Below, piece by piece: positions 27,596 to 35,795 of a stretch of DNA of 40,384 nucleotides. Under the pieces are notes generated by a model. It was not told the origin of the DNA and searched no databases. It worked only from the letters and a program-made list of their open reading frames with translations. Each line of letters begins with the position of its first letter. Position 1 is the stretch's first letter. This stretch comes from an uncultured Octadecabacter sp. (GTDB taxonomy: Bacteria > Pseudomonadota > Alphaproteobacteria > Rhodobacterales > Rhodobacteraceae): positions 1 through 40,384 of the forward strand of contig CALBVZ010000023.1 of assembly GCA_937969445.1 (NCBI GenBank). The letters run 5' to 3'. A program made the position numbers and the translations under genes.

Positions 27596-28553
27596 GGTAA
27601 TTCTCCGCCGGGCCAAAGGCCCGCTCAACGAGCCGAGCAAGATCTGACAAACCAGATTCAGCCAAGTCAGTCTGCAGGTGACCCCAAACGCGTGGGGTGA
27701 GTTTTAAGTATGACATTTTGCCATCCTGTTTTGCGAGACGACTAAATATGCCCAAGATCCGCAAGTTGCGTTGAATCGCCATCACATGAAACGCGCGTTT
27801 GAAGTCGTCGAAATCATGATCATCACCGGCGAGTTGACGGATTAGTGGCTTCAATAATCTTGGATTCACATCACGCCGCGCATCGCGAAGTAATGACGCC
27901 AGGTCGTAGGTTGGATGCGTGACAAAAGCGTCCTGAAAATCAAGAAGGCCGATACGGGCCGCACCACTTTCGTTAGGTCGCCAGATTAGATTTTCTGCGT
28001 GGAAGTCCCTTAACGATAGAACCGACGGGTTAGGGTCTACTTCGGTCAAAAGCGTATGAATTCTCGCGGTTATATCCGCAGCAAGGTCAACGCTTGAGTC
28101 CTTCACCGCCCACTCAAAAGCAAGCCCGATCATTTCGGCGCCTACATCTGGTGTCATCCTAGAAAGGCCTGAGGGAGGCGGAGCGGTTTGAAGTGTTTTC
28201 AAGACCTCTACAGTTGATGAATACAGCGCGCTTTCATCTAGCGGCGCAGCGACTAGGTGCTTCGCGAAGTCAACTTTGCCAAGGTCGCTCAGCACGATCA
28301 ATCCGTCAACTTCGTTCCACGTTAGTACCTTGGGCGCGGCAAGTGAGAGCTGATTGAGGTGATCCGCGATTTCAACGAAGCGAGACTGACTTCCGCAGGT
28401 TTCCACCGGTGCATCCATAAGGATCACAGACTTGTTTGCTGGACCAAATAGGCGTTCATATCGACGCGCTGAAGCATCGCCCGCCAGCGGTGTGCGTTTC
28501 CAATCTGACCATTCGGTCGCGGCCAGCCAATTTTGAACCAATTCGCTACGCAT
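27588..28553 (-). CDS. amgK: Aminoglycoside phosphotransferase-fold kinase, probable amino-sugar kinase AmgK
   Basis: The 321-aa protein has the phosphotransferase catalytic loop LRDFHAENLIW and the metal-binding LLDFQDA. Next to a MurU-type nucleotidyltransferase this points to AmgK, the anomeric MurNAc/GlcNAc kinase of peptidoglycan recycling, rather than an antibiotic resistance kinase. The ATG at 28553 overlaps the tsaE stop by 8 nt (ATGCGTAG); the frame is open 25 codons further but only within tsaE. Confidence 0.85.
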   Translation of the reverse strand: MRSELVQNWLAATEWSDWKRTPLAGDASARRYERLFGPANKSVILMDAPVETCGSQSRFVEIADHLNQLSLAAPKVLTWNEVDGLIVLSDLGKVDFAKHLVAAPLDESALYSSTVEVLKTLQTAPPPSGLSRMTPDVGAEMIGLAFEWAVKDSSVDLAADITARIHTLLTEVDPNPSVLSLRDFHAENLIWRPNESGAARIGLLDFQDAFVTHPTYDLASLLRDARRDVNPRLLKPLIRQLAGDDHDFDDFKRAFHVMAIQRNLRILGIFSRLAKQDGKMSYLKLTPRVWGHLQTDLAESGLSDLARLVERAFGPAENYLD

Positions 28554-29013
28554 TTGGATCAATCCCGGCCAACCTGTTTCGCCAGTTATCGCCATAGGTG
28601 AGCGTCGCGAGATGACAATCAGCTGCAACGGTAAGCTCGATATCCAATGCGGATTCTGGCGCTAAGTCTTCCAACAATTCGGGCCATTCAATCAGGCAAA
28701 TTTGATCACTCATCGCATCGGCCAAGCCGAGCTCAACCGCCTCTTGCGTATCGCTAAGCCGGTAAAGATCTGCGTGCCAAATTTCTAGCTCAGCAAATTC
28801 ATATGTTTGAACAAGCGTGAAAGTTGGGGAAGGAACTTCGGTTTCGGGACCTAATAGTGACCGAATGAATGCCCGCGTCAGCGCGGACTTTCCTGCACCT
28901 ATTTGTCCACGCAACAGAAAGCAGTCACCCGCTTGCGCATATTTCGCAAGGGTTTCACCGAGCTTGGCTGTGTCATCTTCAGAGGAAAGCCGTAAAGTTG
29001 TTGTTCGCACCAT
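28546..29013 (-). CDS. tsaE: tRNA threonylcarbamoyladenosine biosynthesis ATPase TsaE
   Basis: ATPase that supports the TsaB-TsaD complex in making t6A at tRNA position 37. The 155-aa protein has Walker A GQIGAGKS (36-43), switch region SPTF (62-65), HADLYR (80-85) and IEWPE (108-112). It is the first gene of a chain tsaE-amgK-murU-addB-addA in which each start overlaps the previous stop. Confidence 0.96.
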   Translation of the reverse strand: MVRTTTLRLSSEDDTAKLGETLAKYAQAGDCFLLRGQIGAGKSALTRAFIRSLLGPETEVPSPTFTLVQTYEFAELEIWHADLYRLSDTQEAVELGLADAMSDQICLIEWPELLEDLAPESALDIELTVAADCHLATLTYGDNWRNRLAGIDPNA

Positions 29014-29053
29014 GTGCCAACATTAAGCTGCCCCGAAATGCCTGCAAGGTTAA

Positions 29054-30655
29054 TCAGACAGACACCGAGCGTTGAGGCTTGAAATCGGACGATTCAACAA
29101 GACCAGAGTCCGCATTTTCTTTATCGGTAAGGGTGAAGGTGATCTGATGATTGCCGTCCGGCAAAGGATGGTACTGGCAGTTGATTTCAATCTGATTGTC
29201 TAGCCAAATACGACCGCTCCATGAGACCTCCGCTTTTCCAAGACTGACGGCGTCGTGTAGTTTAACCCAAACCGGTGAAGGTGAAGTGGCTTCCTGCCAA
29301 TTCGCGGACTCTTCTGAAAAGTCGCGACTATTGATTGCCCCGTCTAGCTGAGTGCCCCAAAGCGACTGGTAGGCGGTGTTTGCCATGACCAGCGTTCCTG
29401 ACGACGAAAATACGCACACTGCAGCTTCCAAGTTGTCGATAACGGCGCTACCAACATCGATTTGCGAGCGGAACTTACGTGTAAGGGATACTTCGTCGCT
29501 TATGTCTTCTAATAGAAACGCGATCGCGCCATTCGGGTGCGGTTTGCCGGTCACCCGAAATGTTTGCCCGTTCGGAATTGCCCACGTTTCTTGATAGCTT
29601 CCTTCTGCAGCAGCAGATTCCAGTGCAACCATTTGATTGCGCCAAGAAGTATAGTTTTTAGGTTCTGGCATCATCCGGTTGTCGCGAAGACGATCAAGAA
29701 ACGAAAATAACGTTGGTCGCGCGATTAAGAAATCGGGTGGTAAAAGGCTTAAGTCGCAGAGCGCGGGATTAAACAGTACGAGACGACGATCCGCATCAAA
29801 AATCGCAAGCCCCACGGAGAGTTGAGCGAAAGTCTTTGTAAGAGTTTGTACAAAGTCACGCTGAGCTTCTTTGGCTGACACAACAGCAGTTGCGTCGATT
29901 GCAAAATGGATTGTGTCGTGCCCTCGTCTTAAACTTGTGATTTCAAACCAGATAGGTTTCTCGTTATGCGCAAGGTCGATACGGTGCATATCAACGATGG
30001 GCGCATTTCCTGCAGGTCTAGCGGTATCGCTAAAAATATCACGTGGTGGCCAAGGAAGGGCAACGTCTGGCGCAGCAGGAAAGAGCACTTCAGAAAGTTC
30101 GATGTAGGACTTGTTTGCCCAAGTTAGCACGCCTTGGGAGTCTTTCTTCCAAATCAGTTGTGGAGAATCTTCACCGATGCTGCGCAGTGTCTCAAGCTCA
30201 TGTTCAATGGCGTTTGCCGTGAGCGGATCAATGGTATCGCCAGGGTGATCTCTATGTTGGATCAGTGTAACTCGCGCCAATCCGTTCCAATACTCTGCTT
30301 CGATCCAGCTGCTGTGGCCATCTACGGGTTTGATTGACATTCGTCCGGTGACCGCGAGCTCTGAGAGCTGGGATCGTAGATCTGGAAAGCGTGCCGAAAG
30401 AATGGAAAGAAATGCCTCCCAGTCAGTTTGATCGGCTTGACGGTGTTCCATGAGGTCAAGGGCAGGGCTGGATGCATTAACGAGGGTTTCATCATCAAAG
30501 AGAAAGGTAATGGTGTCTTCGGCCTCAAGCATAAGCGTACGTGCAGTCACGAGAGAACTTCTGTTTGCTCGAATCCAAAAAGCAAGCAATCCAAATGCAC
30601 AAAGTGCACCCGTAAATATGGCTCCAAATACACTCAGAAAACCAATTTGACTCAT
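29054..30655 (-). CDS. Membrane-anchored multi-PAS protein without kinase domain (candidate DivL)
   Basis: The 533-aa protein has one N-terminal membrane helix (about 5-28) and four successive PAS-like units, at about 45-135, 160-265 (LIWKKDSQGVLTWANKSY), 275-390 (VGLAIFDADRRLVLFNPAL) and 400-500 (AAVCVFSSSGTLVMANTAYQ). There is no H-box, N-box or G-box, so it cannot be a histidine kinase itself. Its position beside regB matches my recollection of the PAS protein DivL of Rhodobacter capsulatus, which affects CtrA activity; I infer but cannot prove this identity. A CtrA-type box lies 44 nt upstream. GGAGGT precedes the ATG. Confidence 0.8.
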   Translation of the reverse strand: MSQIGFLSVFGAIFTGALCAFGLLAFWIRANRSSLVTARTLMLEAEDTITFLFDDETLVNASSPALDLMEHRQADQTDWEAFLSILSARFPDLRSQLSELAVTGRMSIKPVDGHSSWIEAEYWNGLARVTLIQHRDHPGDTIDPLTANAIEHELETLRSIGEDSPQLIWKKDSQGVLTWANKSYIELSEVLFPAAPDVALPWPPRDIFSDTARPAGNAPIVDMHRIDLAHNEKPIWFEITSLRRGHDTIHFAIDATAVVSAKEAQRDFVQTLTKTFAQLSVGLAIFDADRRLVLFNPALCDLSLLPPDFLIARPTLFSFLDRLRDNRMMPEPKNYTSWRNQMVALESAAAEGSYQETWAIPNGQTFRVTGKPHPNGAIAFLLEDISDEVSLTRKFRSQIDVGSAVIDNLEAAVCVFSSSGTLVMANTAYQSLWGTQLDGAINSRDFSEESANWQEATSPSPVWVKLHDAVSLGKAEVSWSGRIWLDNQIEINCQYHPLPDGNHQITFTLTDKENADSGLVESSDFKPQRSVSV

Positions 30656-30698
30656 TTCAGACCTCCAACGCTTCGAGGTTCAAAATGAGTTAATTAAG

Positions 30699-30713
30699 TT
30701 AACCGCGCGTTAA
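30699..30713. promoter_or_regulatory. CtrA-type binding site upstream of the PAS gene
   Basis: TTAACCGCGCGTTAA fits the CtrA full site TTAA-N7-TTAA exactly. It lies between the regB stop and the PAS gene, 44-58 nt ahead of that gene's start, a normal promoter position. Confidence 0.5.
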
Positions 30714-30717
30714 ATGA

Positions 30718-32100
30718 TTAGCTAATCAGTGTGTTGTCACCAAGGGCGCCGCGTGCTGTTTCAGCTGAAGGCTCGATGCTGCTCCGCGCCCAACTGACAG
30801 TTACAATTGCACCGCGGCCCATCTTAGACTTTGCTTGAGAGGGGCCGTTTACAAAACTTAACGTCGCACCGGATCGTTCCAAAAGGGTCTTGGCGATAAA
30901 CAGACCAAGGCCCATACCCTCATACCCGGGCCGGCGTTCGCTTCCTTCTTCTGATTTACGTCGCCGCACGAATGGTTCGCCAATCCGATTCAGAACTGAA
31001 CTGGGGAAACCCGGGCCATCATCACCGATGTCGACAGTGATGAAATCGTCAGTCCAGCTTATCGCAACCAAGACCGAGCTTTGTGAGAAATCTACCGCGT
31101 TCTGAACGAAATTTCGGATGCCGTGGATGATTTCTGGGCGTCTAAAAATGTCAGGTTGACGCTGATTGTCTCCTGCAGGTGCTTGCGTTTTGAATTGCAC
31201 CAACTTGCCACGATGTAGGTGCGGTTCACTCGCTTCCCGAATGACTGTTTCGATTGGCGCTTGGCGTAGCAAATGATCTTCTTTTCCGGCCCGGCCCATT
31301 GAACGCAATATGTCGCGGCATCTATCTGCTTGCTCACGTATAAGCCGTGCATCTTCTTTTAGCTCTTCATTGTCACCCAGCTCGTCCAGCAATTCACTGC
31401 TGACCAGTTTGATTGTAGCAAGCGGCGTCCCAAGTTCATGTGCAGCCGCTGCAATAACACCGCCTAGGTCAGTGAGTTTTTGCTCTCGAGCCAAGGCCAT
31501 TTGTGTGGCGACAAGGGCTTCGCTCATGGACAGGGTTTCTTGCGTAACTTGGTGCGCATAAATTCCAACAAAGACCACACCGATAACAAGCGCGATCCAA
31601 AAGCCGAACACAAATAGATCTGGAAGGATTAGTGGAAAACCGGATGCCGTCATGATGGGAAGGCTTGCGAAACGCAGTATTGTCACAATGGTGAGTGTCG
31701 TTGCGCCAATGATCAATGTGCTGCGAAGCGGCAAGAGCGTCGAGGCGACAGTTACTGGCGCGAGGAGAAGGAGTGCGAACGGATTGTTCAGCCCGCCCGC
31801 TAACAACAACAACAACCCGAGCTGCGCGAGATCAAATCCGATCATCAGGTTCGCTTCATTCTCGGATAGTCTGCGATTCTCTGGATAGATGAAGTAAGAC
31901 ACGACGTTCAAAAGGACTGATAGACCGATAACGACTGCGATCAGACCCGTTTCTAGATTTAGGTGGAAAACGAAGATAGCCGCGAATACAGCGGTAATTT
32001 GCCCCAAGACAGCGATCCACCGGATTGATGCTAGTGTTCGAACCCGCACCCAGTTGCTGCGGTTCTGATTCTGAAACACGTCGTTTTCTATCTGCGCCAT
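30718..32100 (-). CDS. regB: Redox-sensing histidine kinase RegB/PrrB
   Basis: Membrane histidine kinase that phosphorylates RegA under reducing conditions. The 460-aa protein has about six membrane helices (25-185), the quinone-sensing GGLNNPF heptad (102-108), phospho-acceptor H221 in HELGTP, redox-active C261 in DRCRDILRSMGRAGK, N-box around NFVQNAVDFSQ (330-340), G1 DIGDDGPGF (358-366) and G2 GMGLGL (395-400). The 40-residue spacing from H221 to C261 equals that of R. capsulatus RegB (H225, C265). It is divergent from senC-regA. Confidence 0.97.
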   Translation of the reverse strand: MAQIENDVFQNQNRSNWVRVRTLASIRWIAVLGQITAVFAAIFVFHLNLETGLIAVVIGLSVLLNVVSYFIYPENRRLSENEANLMIGFDLAQLGLLLLLAGGLNNPFALLLLAPVTVASTLLPLRSTLIIGATTLTIVTILRFASLPIMTASGFPLILPDLFVFGFWIALVIGVVFVGIYAHQVTQETLSMSEALVATQMALAREQKLTDLGGVIAAAAHELGTPLATIKLVSSELLDELGDNEELKEDARLIREQADRCRDILRSMGRAGKEDHLLRQAPIETVIREASEPHLHRGKLVQFKTQAPAGDNQRQPDIFRRPEIIHGIRNFVQNAVDFSQSSVLVAISWTDDFITVDIGDDGPGFPSSVLNRIGEPFVRRRKSEEGSERRPGYEGMGLGLFIAKTLLERSGATLSFVNGPSQAKSKMGRGAIVTVSWARSSIEPSAETARGALGDNTLIS

Positions 32101-32154
32101 AATGACCGGTATCTCGATTGTGACTTACGCTTGTCGTATGGTGCACATATGTAG

Positions 32155-32165
32155 GCGGCAGTCGC
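32155..32165. promoter_or_regulatory. Possible RegA/PrrA operator
   Basis: GCGGC-A-GTCGC is an inverted repeat fitting the published PrrA half-site pattern GCGNC-Nx-GNCGC. It lies in the 89-nt gap between regB and senC, 24 nt before the senC start, consistent with autoregulation. Confidence 0.45.
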
Positions 32166-32189
32166 GACCTAAATATGTGGATGCCCATT

Positions 32190-32807
32190 ATGTCTAAGAC
32201 CTATGCTATCGCCGCTGGTGCTGTTGTTGTTGCCCTTTTGGGGGGCACGTTTGCCGCTACGCAAATTGGCCGAAGTGACGATATGTTCGCTGAGTGCAGA
32301 GCCAGTCAGTCAGCTGCTGGCGCTATCGGGGGTCCATTTGAATTGGTTGATGAGAATGGCGTAACCGTCACCAACGAGGACGTCATCACAGGCCCGACAT
32401 TGATATACTTTGGCTATACGTTTTGTCCGGATGTGTGTCCGTTAGATAACATGAGAAACGCTCAAGCCATTGAAATATTGGATGAACAGGGCGTTGACGT
32501 GACTCCAGTATTCATCTCGATTGATCCTGAACGTGATACAGTCGACGTCGTGCGAGACTTTACAGAAAATTTCCACGACCGAATGATCGGACTTACAGGA
32601 TCACCCGAACAGGTCAGGGCTGCATCGCAGGCTTATCGTACGTATTACGCCAAACAAGATGCTGAGGATGAGTATTACCTCGTTGACCATACAACGATGT
32701 CTTACCTTGTTTTCCCCGAGCAAGGATTTCAGGAATTCTATCGTCGTGATGTCACACCAGAGAAAATGGCCGAGAGCCTTAGCTGCTTCGTTGATGCAGC
32801 AAGCTAA
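32190..32807 (+). CDS. senC: SCO1/SenC/PrrC copper chaperone
   Basis: Thioredoxin-fold protein that helps assemble the copper centre of cytochrome oxidase. The 205-aa protein has an N-terminal membrane anchor (about 5-25) and the metal ligands C79 and C83 (FCPDVCP) and H167 (VDHTTMSYL), complete for the SCO family. In-frame ATGs also exist at 32175 and 32181; 32190 (MSKTYA) is chosen by family N-terminus. It precedes regA on the same strand by 65 nt, as in Rhodobacter. Confidence 0.95.
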   Translation: MSKTYAIAAGAVVVALLGGTFAATQIGRSDDMFAECRASQSAAGAIGGPFELVDENGVTVTNEDVITGPTLIYFGYTFCPDVCPLDNMRNAQAIEILDEQGVDVTPVFISIDPERDTVDVVRDFTENFHDRMIGLTGSPEQVRAASQAYRTYYAKQDAEDEYYLVDHTTMSYLVFPEQGFQEFYRRDVTPEKMAESLSCFVDAAS

Positions 32808-32872
32808 CCTGATTATTTGACCGTACTCCCATCCAACGATAAGTCTTGGGGGGAAGAGAAAAGGGATGGTAC

Positions 32873-33418
32873 ATGGATCTGGAACCTATCGGAGAAGATG
32901 CGTCCCTTTTGCTGGTGGACGATGACGAACCTTTTTTGCGTCGCCTTGCCAAAGCAATGGAGAAACGCGGGTTCTCAGTTGAAACCGCGGAAAGTGTCGC
33001 CGCCGGCAAGGCAATCGCAACAGCGCGCCCACCTGCTTATGCCGTCGTCGACTTACGTCTTGAGGACGGTACCGGCCTTGATGTGGTTGAAACACTGCGC
33101 GAACGTCGCCCCGAGGCGCGTATTGTCGTGTTGACCGGGTATGGTGCGATTGCGACGGCTGTTGCAGCGGTAAAGATTGGCGCGACTGATTATCTTTCCA
33201 AACCAGCAGATGCGACGGACGTTATGAATGCGCTGTTGACGAACGGTGCGGAACTTCCACCTCCACCAGAAAACCCGATGAGCGCTGATCGTGTCCGTTG
33301 GGAGCATATCCAACGAGTTTATGAATTGTGTGATCGCAATGTATCTGAGACCGCACGGCGGTTGAATATGCACCGCCGAACGCTTCAACGGATTTTGGCT
33401 AAGCGCAGCCCTCGCTAA
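32873..33418 (+). CDS. regA: Response regulator RegA/PrrA
   Basis: DNA-binding response regulator controlling aerobic/anaerobic energy genes. The 181-aa protein has the acidic pocket VDDDE (15-19), phospho-acceptor D60 in VVDLRLEDG, conserved T87 and K110, a proline linker (129-132) and a Fis-like HTH (157-175, SETARRLNMHRRTLQRI). The start at 32873 (AAGGGA upstream) gives nearly the Rhodobacter length of 184 aa; the frame is open nine codons further. No photosynthesis genes are visible, so phototrophy cannot be judged. Confidence 0.97.
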   Translation: MDLEPIGEDASLLLVDDDEPFLRRLAKAMEKRGFSVETAESVAAGKAIATARPPAYAVVDLRLEDGTGLDVVETLRERRPEARIVVLTGYGAIATAVAAVKIGATDYLSKPADATDVMNALLTNGAELPPPPENPMSADRVRWEHIQRVYELCDRNVSETARRLNMHRRTLQRILAKRSPR

Positions 33419-33445
33419 CGGGGCCACCTGCGAACACGTTTGTTG

Positions 33446-34321
33446 TCAGCGCTTGGATTCCCGCGTCAGCCATTTCACGAATATGTCCCGATTGGGCGAG
33501 ATGACTTCAGGCCGCGTCAGAAGGTGATAGGCGAGGTCTGAGTTTTCTTCTTCGCACAAAAGTACAAACTCGCCAGATGCGATAAACGGTTTGGCAATCG
33601 GCGCAGGAAGTACTGTTATACCCAGACCGGCGCGCACAGCCTCACGGGCGAGTTGACTGGTCGCAAATACCCTGACCGTTTCTTCGTCGAGATCGATCCC
33701 GTTCTCTAATAACCAAGACCGCTCCTCGGACCGCATCCCATCCATCAACCATCGCGCGCCCCTCATGTCGGCCAAGCAATCCATCTTGCGGTTTTTAACA
33801 TAGCTTTGCGCAGCAACTGCTGTGTGTCCTGCAGGCATGAGCATCCGAGATTTGACACCAGGCCAGATGCCGTCGCCGTATCTGATGGCGATATCGACGT
33901 TGTCCCGCCTCATATCAATGAGGGCGTGACTCGGGAGAATTTCGATGTCGATGTCAGGATGTGAATCCCAGAACGCACCGATGCGCGGCATTAGCCAGTT
34001 GGCGGCAAAAGATGGGGTAACTGTGACACGGACTGCCCGTGTCTTTGATTGGTCGAGTAAGTTTTGGGTCGCCGTTTCTACGAGACCGAAAGCCTCTGAC
34101 AGCTGGTTGGCCAATTTGCGTCCACTATCTGTAACGGACATGCCGCGACCTTCGCGTTGCATTAAGGATTGACCAAAATGATCTTCGAGCGCGCGGACAT
34201 GCTGGCCGATGGCAGCATGCGTTACGTTCAGATCTCGCGCTGCGGCGGAAAAGCTACCGTGTCGCGCGGCGGCTTCGAATGCGCGCAGCGCGGATAGGGA
34301 AGGGATGTCATGCCAATTCAT
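33446..34321 (-). CDS. LysR-family transcriptional regulator (GcvA-like)
   Basis: The 291-aa protein has an N-terminal winged HTH (about 8-65, SFSAAARDLNVTHAAIGQHVRALE) and a substrate-binding domain with VTVTPSFAANWLMPRIGAF and DVDIAIRYGDG-like sequence (DNVDIAIRYGDG), typical of the GcvA subgroup. In Rhodobacter capsulatus the LysR regulator HvrB lies in the reg-ahcY region and affects ahcY; this gene, between regA and ahcY, might be its counterpart, but sequence identity was not tested. It is divergent from the small ORF at 34419. Confidence 0.9.
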   Translation of the reverse strand: MNWHDIPSLSALRAFEAAARHGSFSAAARDLNVTHAAIGQHVRALEDHFGQSLMQREGRGMSVTDSGRKLANQLSEAFGLVETATQNLLDQSKTRAVRVTVTPSFAANWLMPRIGAFWDSHPDIDIEILPSHALIDMRRDNVDIAIRYGDGIWPGVKSRMLMPAGHTAVAAQSYVKNRKMDCLADMRGARWLMDGMRSEERSWLLENGIDLDEETVRVFATSQLAREAVRAGLGITVLPAPIAKPFIASGEFVLLCEEENSDLAYHLLTRPEVISPNRDIFVKWLTRESKR

Positions 34322-34418
34322 TTGAAAGTTAGGCTATCACATTTGAAATTATCCTGACTAGGGTGAATTGCCAGAACCCATTATTCATTAGGCATCAACA
34401 ATGCCAATGGAGGCCAAT

Positions 34419-34583
34419 ATGTTTACCATACTTGCAGATGCCATGTTTACTGCAACGCTTGCAAAGCGAGGTAGTGACATTCCCGAACGTCTAAAAGATC
34501 ACCCTGATCGGTATGTGTCAAAAAACAAACGACAAAGCTCTAGCGCGCAGTTTGGGTTCAGCCCGTACCGCGATCTTTGGTAG
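34419..34583 (+). CDS. Small hypothetical protein (54 aa)
   Basis: The ATG at 34419 has a very good GGAGG site (34409-34413) five nt upstream, and the frame runs 54 codons to a stop. It begins with a hydrophobic stretch (MFTILADAMFTATLA), then is basic and polar (DIPERLKDHPDRYVSKNKR). A 9-bp hairpin follows the stop at 34594. I do not recognise a family. A LysR gene is divergent from it, a common arrangement for a regulator and its target. An ATG at 34401 is also in frame. Confidence 0.5.
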   Translation: MFTILADAMFTATLAKRGSDIPERLKDHPDRYVSKNKRQSSSAQFGFSPYRDLW

Positions 34584-34593
34584 AATACCTAAA

Positions 34594-34619
34594 GGGTGGC
34601 TGTTTCCTTGCAGCCGCCC
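34594..34619. terminator. Hairpin between convergent genes
   Basis: A 9-bp stem GGGTGGCTG / CAGCCGCCC (one G-T pair) with an 8-nt loop lies between the small ORF and the acetyltransferase stop. There is no long T-run on either side (TTTAGG on the minus strand), so it may be a bidirectional weak terminator. Confidence 0.55.
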
Positions 34620-34626
34620 AAAGGAT

Positions 34627-35100
34627 TTAAAGCACGAACCGTTTTACGATCCGGTCCACTTGCGTTCCATTCGGGCGCGTGTGGTCAGCGGGTTTCACAT
34701 GATCGGGCTGGAAACCCATTTTGGAATAAAACGCGAGGCCGCCTGAATTATCTTCCGTGATCTTGGCGATGATGGACGTACCCCCACGATTTTTGCAATC
34801 GAACCGTGTTTTTTCAAACATGGCTTTTCCAGCTCCGCGCACGGGATTCATTTGATCGGTGAAACTGCCGATGGAATAGACTCCGGGTTCAATCTCAAAG
34901 GCGCCCTGAAAACCGACGAGCCGCTCGTCGTGAAGCACAACATTGATGACTTCCGCGCCTTTGAAATAGTGGGCTGCAAAACCAGCCTCACTGTAAGGTT
35001 CTTCGTAGGCAGTACTGCCATCAAGAGAGATGATATGATTGATTATTACGACGCAGGCTGGGACATCATACTTTTGCATAGCGCGGACGGTGAAGGTCAT
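34627..35100 (-). CDS. GNAT family N-acetyltransferase
   Basis: The 157-aa protein has GNAT features: N-terminal VRAMQKYDVPACVVIIN, a central VGFQGAFEIEPGVYSIGSF strand pair, an acetyl-CoA loop reading PVRGAGKAMFEKT, and a C-terminal ITEDNSGGLAFYSKMGFQ motif. It resembles the phosphinothricin-acetyltransferase-like subgroup, but the substrate is unknown. Its ATG overlaps the stop of the HD gene by 4 nt, so the two are cotranscribed. Confidence 0.88.
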   Translation of the reverse strand: MTFTVRAMQKYDVPACVVIINHIISLDGSTAYEEPYSEAGFAAHYFKGAEVINVVLHDERLVGFQGAFEIEPGVYSIGSFTDQMNPVRGAGKAMFEKTRFDCKNRGGTSIIAKITEDNSGGLAFYSKMGFQPDHVKPADHTRPNGTQVDRIVKRFVL

Positions 35101-35687
35101 AGCATGTCCATTAGTTTGGCATGACGACGGGTAAAATCTTGACGAACTGAAAGCGGTGCGCGCAGCTGGATTTTCGCGGTTTGTGCAATGTTAGAGTCGA
35201 GCTTTCCGAATAGTTTGTCTGCTTCAATTGCAGTAAACTCAGCGATCTGAACAGCCTCGAGCCAAGCGCTTATCTTGTCGGCTTTCTTGATCTTCTTTTT
35301 TACGTCCACAGGCACTTGGGCGGGCAGTCCGAACCGAATGTGGATTGCTGCCATAAGGCGTTCATCAAGGGTTTCGTAACCCGGTCCAACAGCAGCCTTA
35401 ACGGGGCTGATCATGTCGCCAATTACATATTCAGGCGCATCGTGCAGCAATGCAGCAAGCTGCCATTTGACTGGTGCATTCGGATTCATCGCTGTAAAAA
35501 TTTGTTCGACCAACAAAGAATGCTCAGCAACCGAGTAAGCGAAATCACCAACCGTCTGACCATTCCAACGCGCAACAAAGGCGAGCCCATGGGCAATGTC
35601 TTCGATTTCAATATCCATCGGGGTCGGGTCAAGCAGGTCCAGCCGACGACCAGATAACATGCGTTGCCATGCACGGGGTTGTTTCAT
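35097..35687 (-). CDS. HD-domain hydrolase (YfbR-like)
   Basis: The 196-aa protein has the metal ligands of an HD phosphohydrolase: H33, H82-D83 (LLHDAPEY) and D137 (KKADKIS), plus H56 (AEHSLL). Spacing and the HDAPE signature resemble 5'-deoxynucleotidase YfbR and related HD hydrolases; a nucleotide substrate is inferred. It is divergent from ahcY and translationally coupled to the downstream acetyltransferase. Confidence 0.9.
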   Translation of the reverse strand: MKQPRAWQRMLSGRRLDLLDPTPMDIEIEDIAHGLAFVARWNGQTVGDFAYSVAEHSLLVEQIFTAMNPNAPVKWQLAALLHDAPEYVIGDMISPVKAAVGPGYETLDERLMAAIHIRFGLPAQVPVDVKKKIKKADKISAWLEAVQIAEFTAIEADKLFGKLDSNIAQTAKIQLRAPLSVRQDFTRRHAKLMDML

Positions 35688-35795
35688 CTAAAGCACTCCG
35701 AATTAGACGGTGACCCTACGGCGCACGTGCTTTGATTGTCGAGGCCTCTTTGCGGTGTTAAGGGGGCGTCAATTAGGTATGTAAGGAGAGCCACC

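Noticed and set aside
27588-28553. Antibiotic (aminoglycoside) resistance gene
   Set aside because: The phosphotransferase fold is shared, but tight coupling with a MurU-like gene and housekeeping context fit AmgK.
35688-35795. SAH or SAM/SAH riboswitch in the ahcY leader
   Set aside because: The leader has GC-rich short repeats but not the conserved core sequence of the SAH riboswitch, and no convincing pseudoknot; a covariance-model search of these 108 nt would decide.
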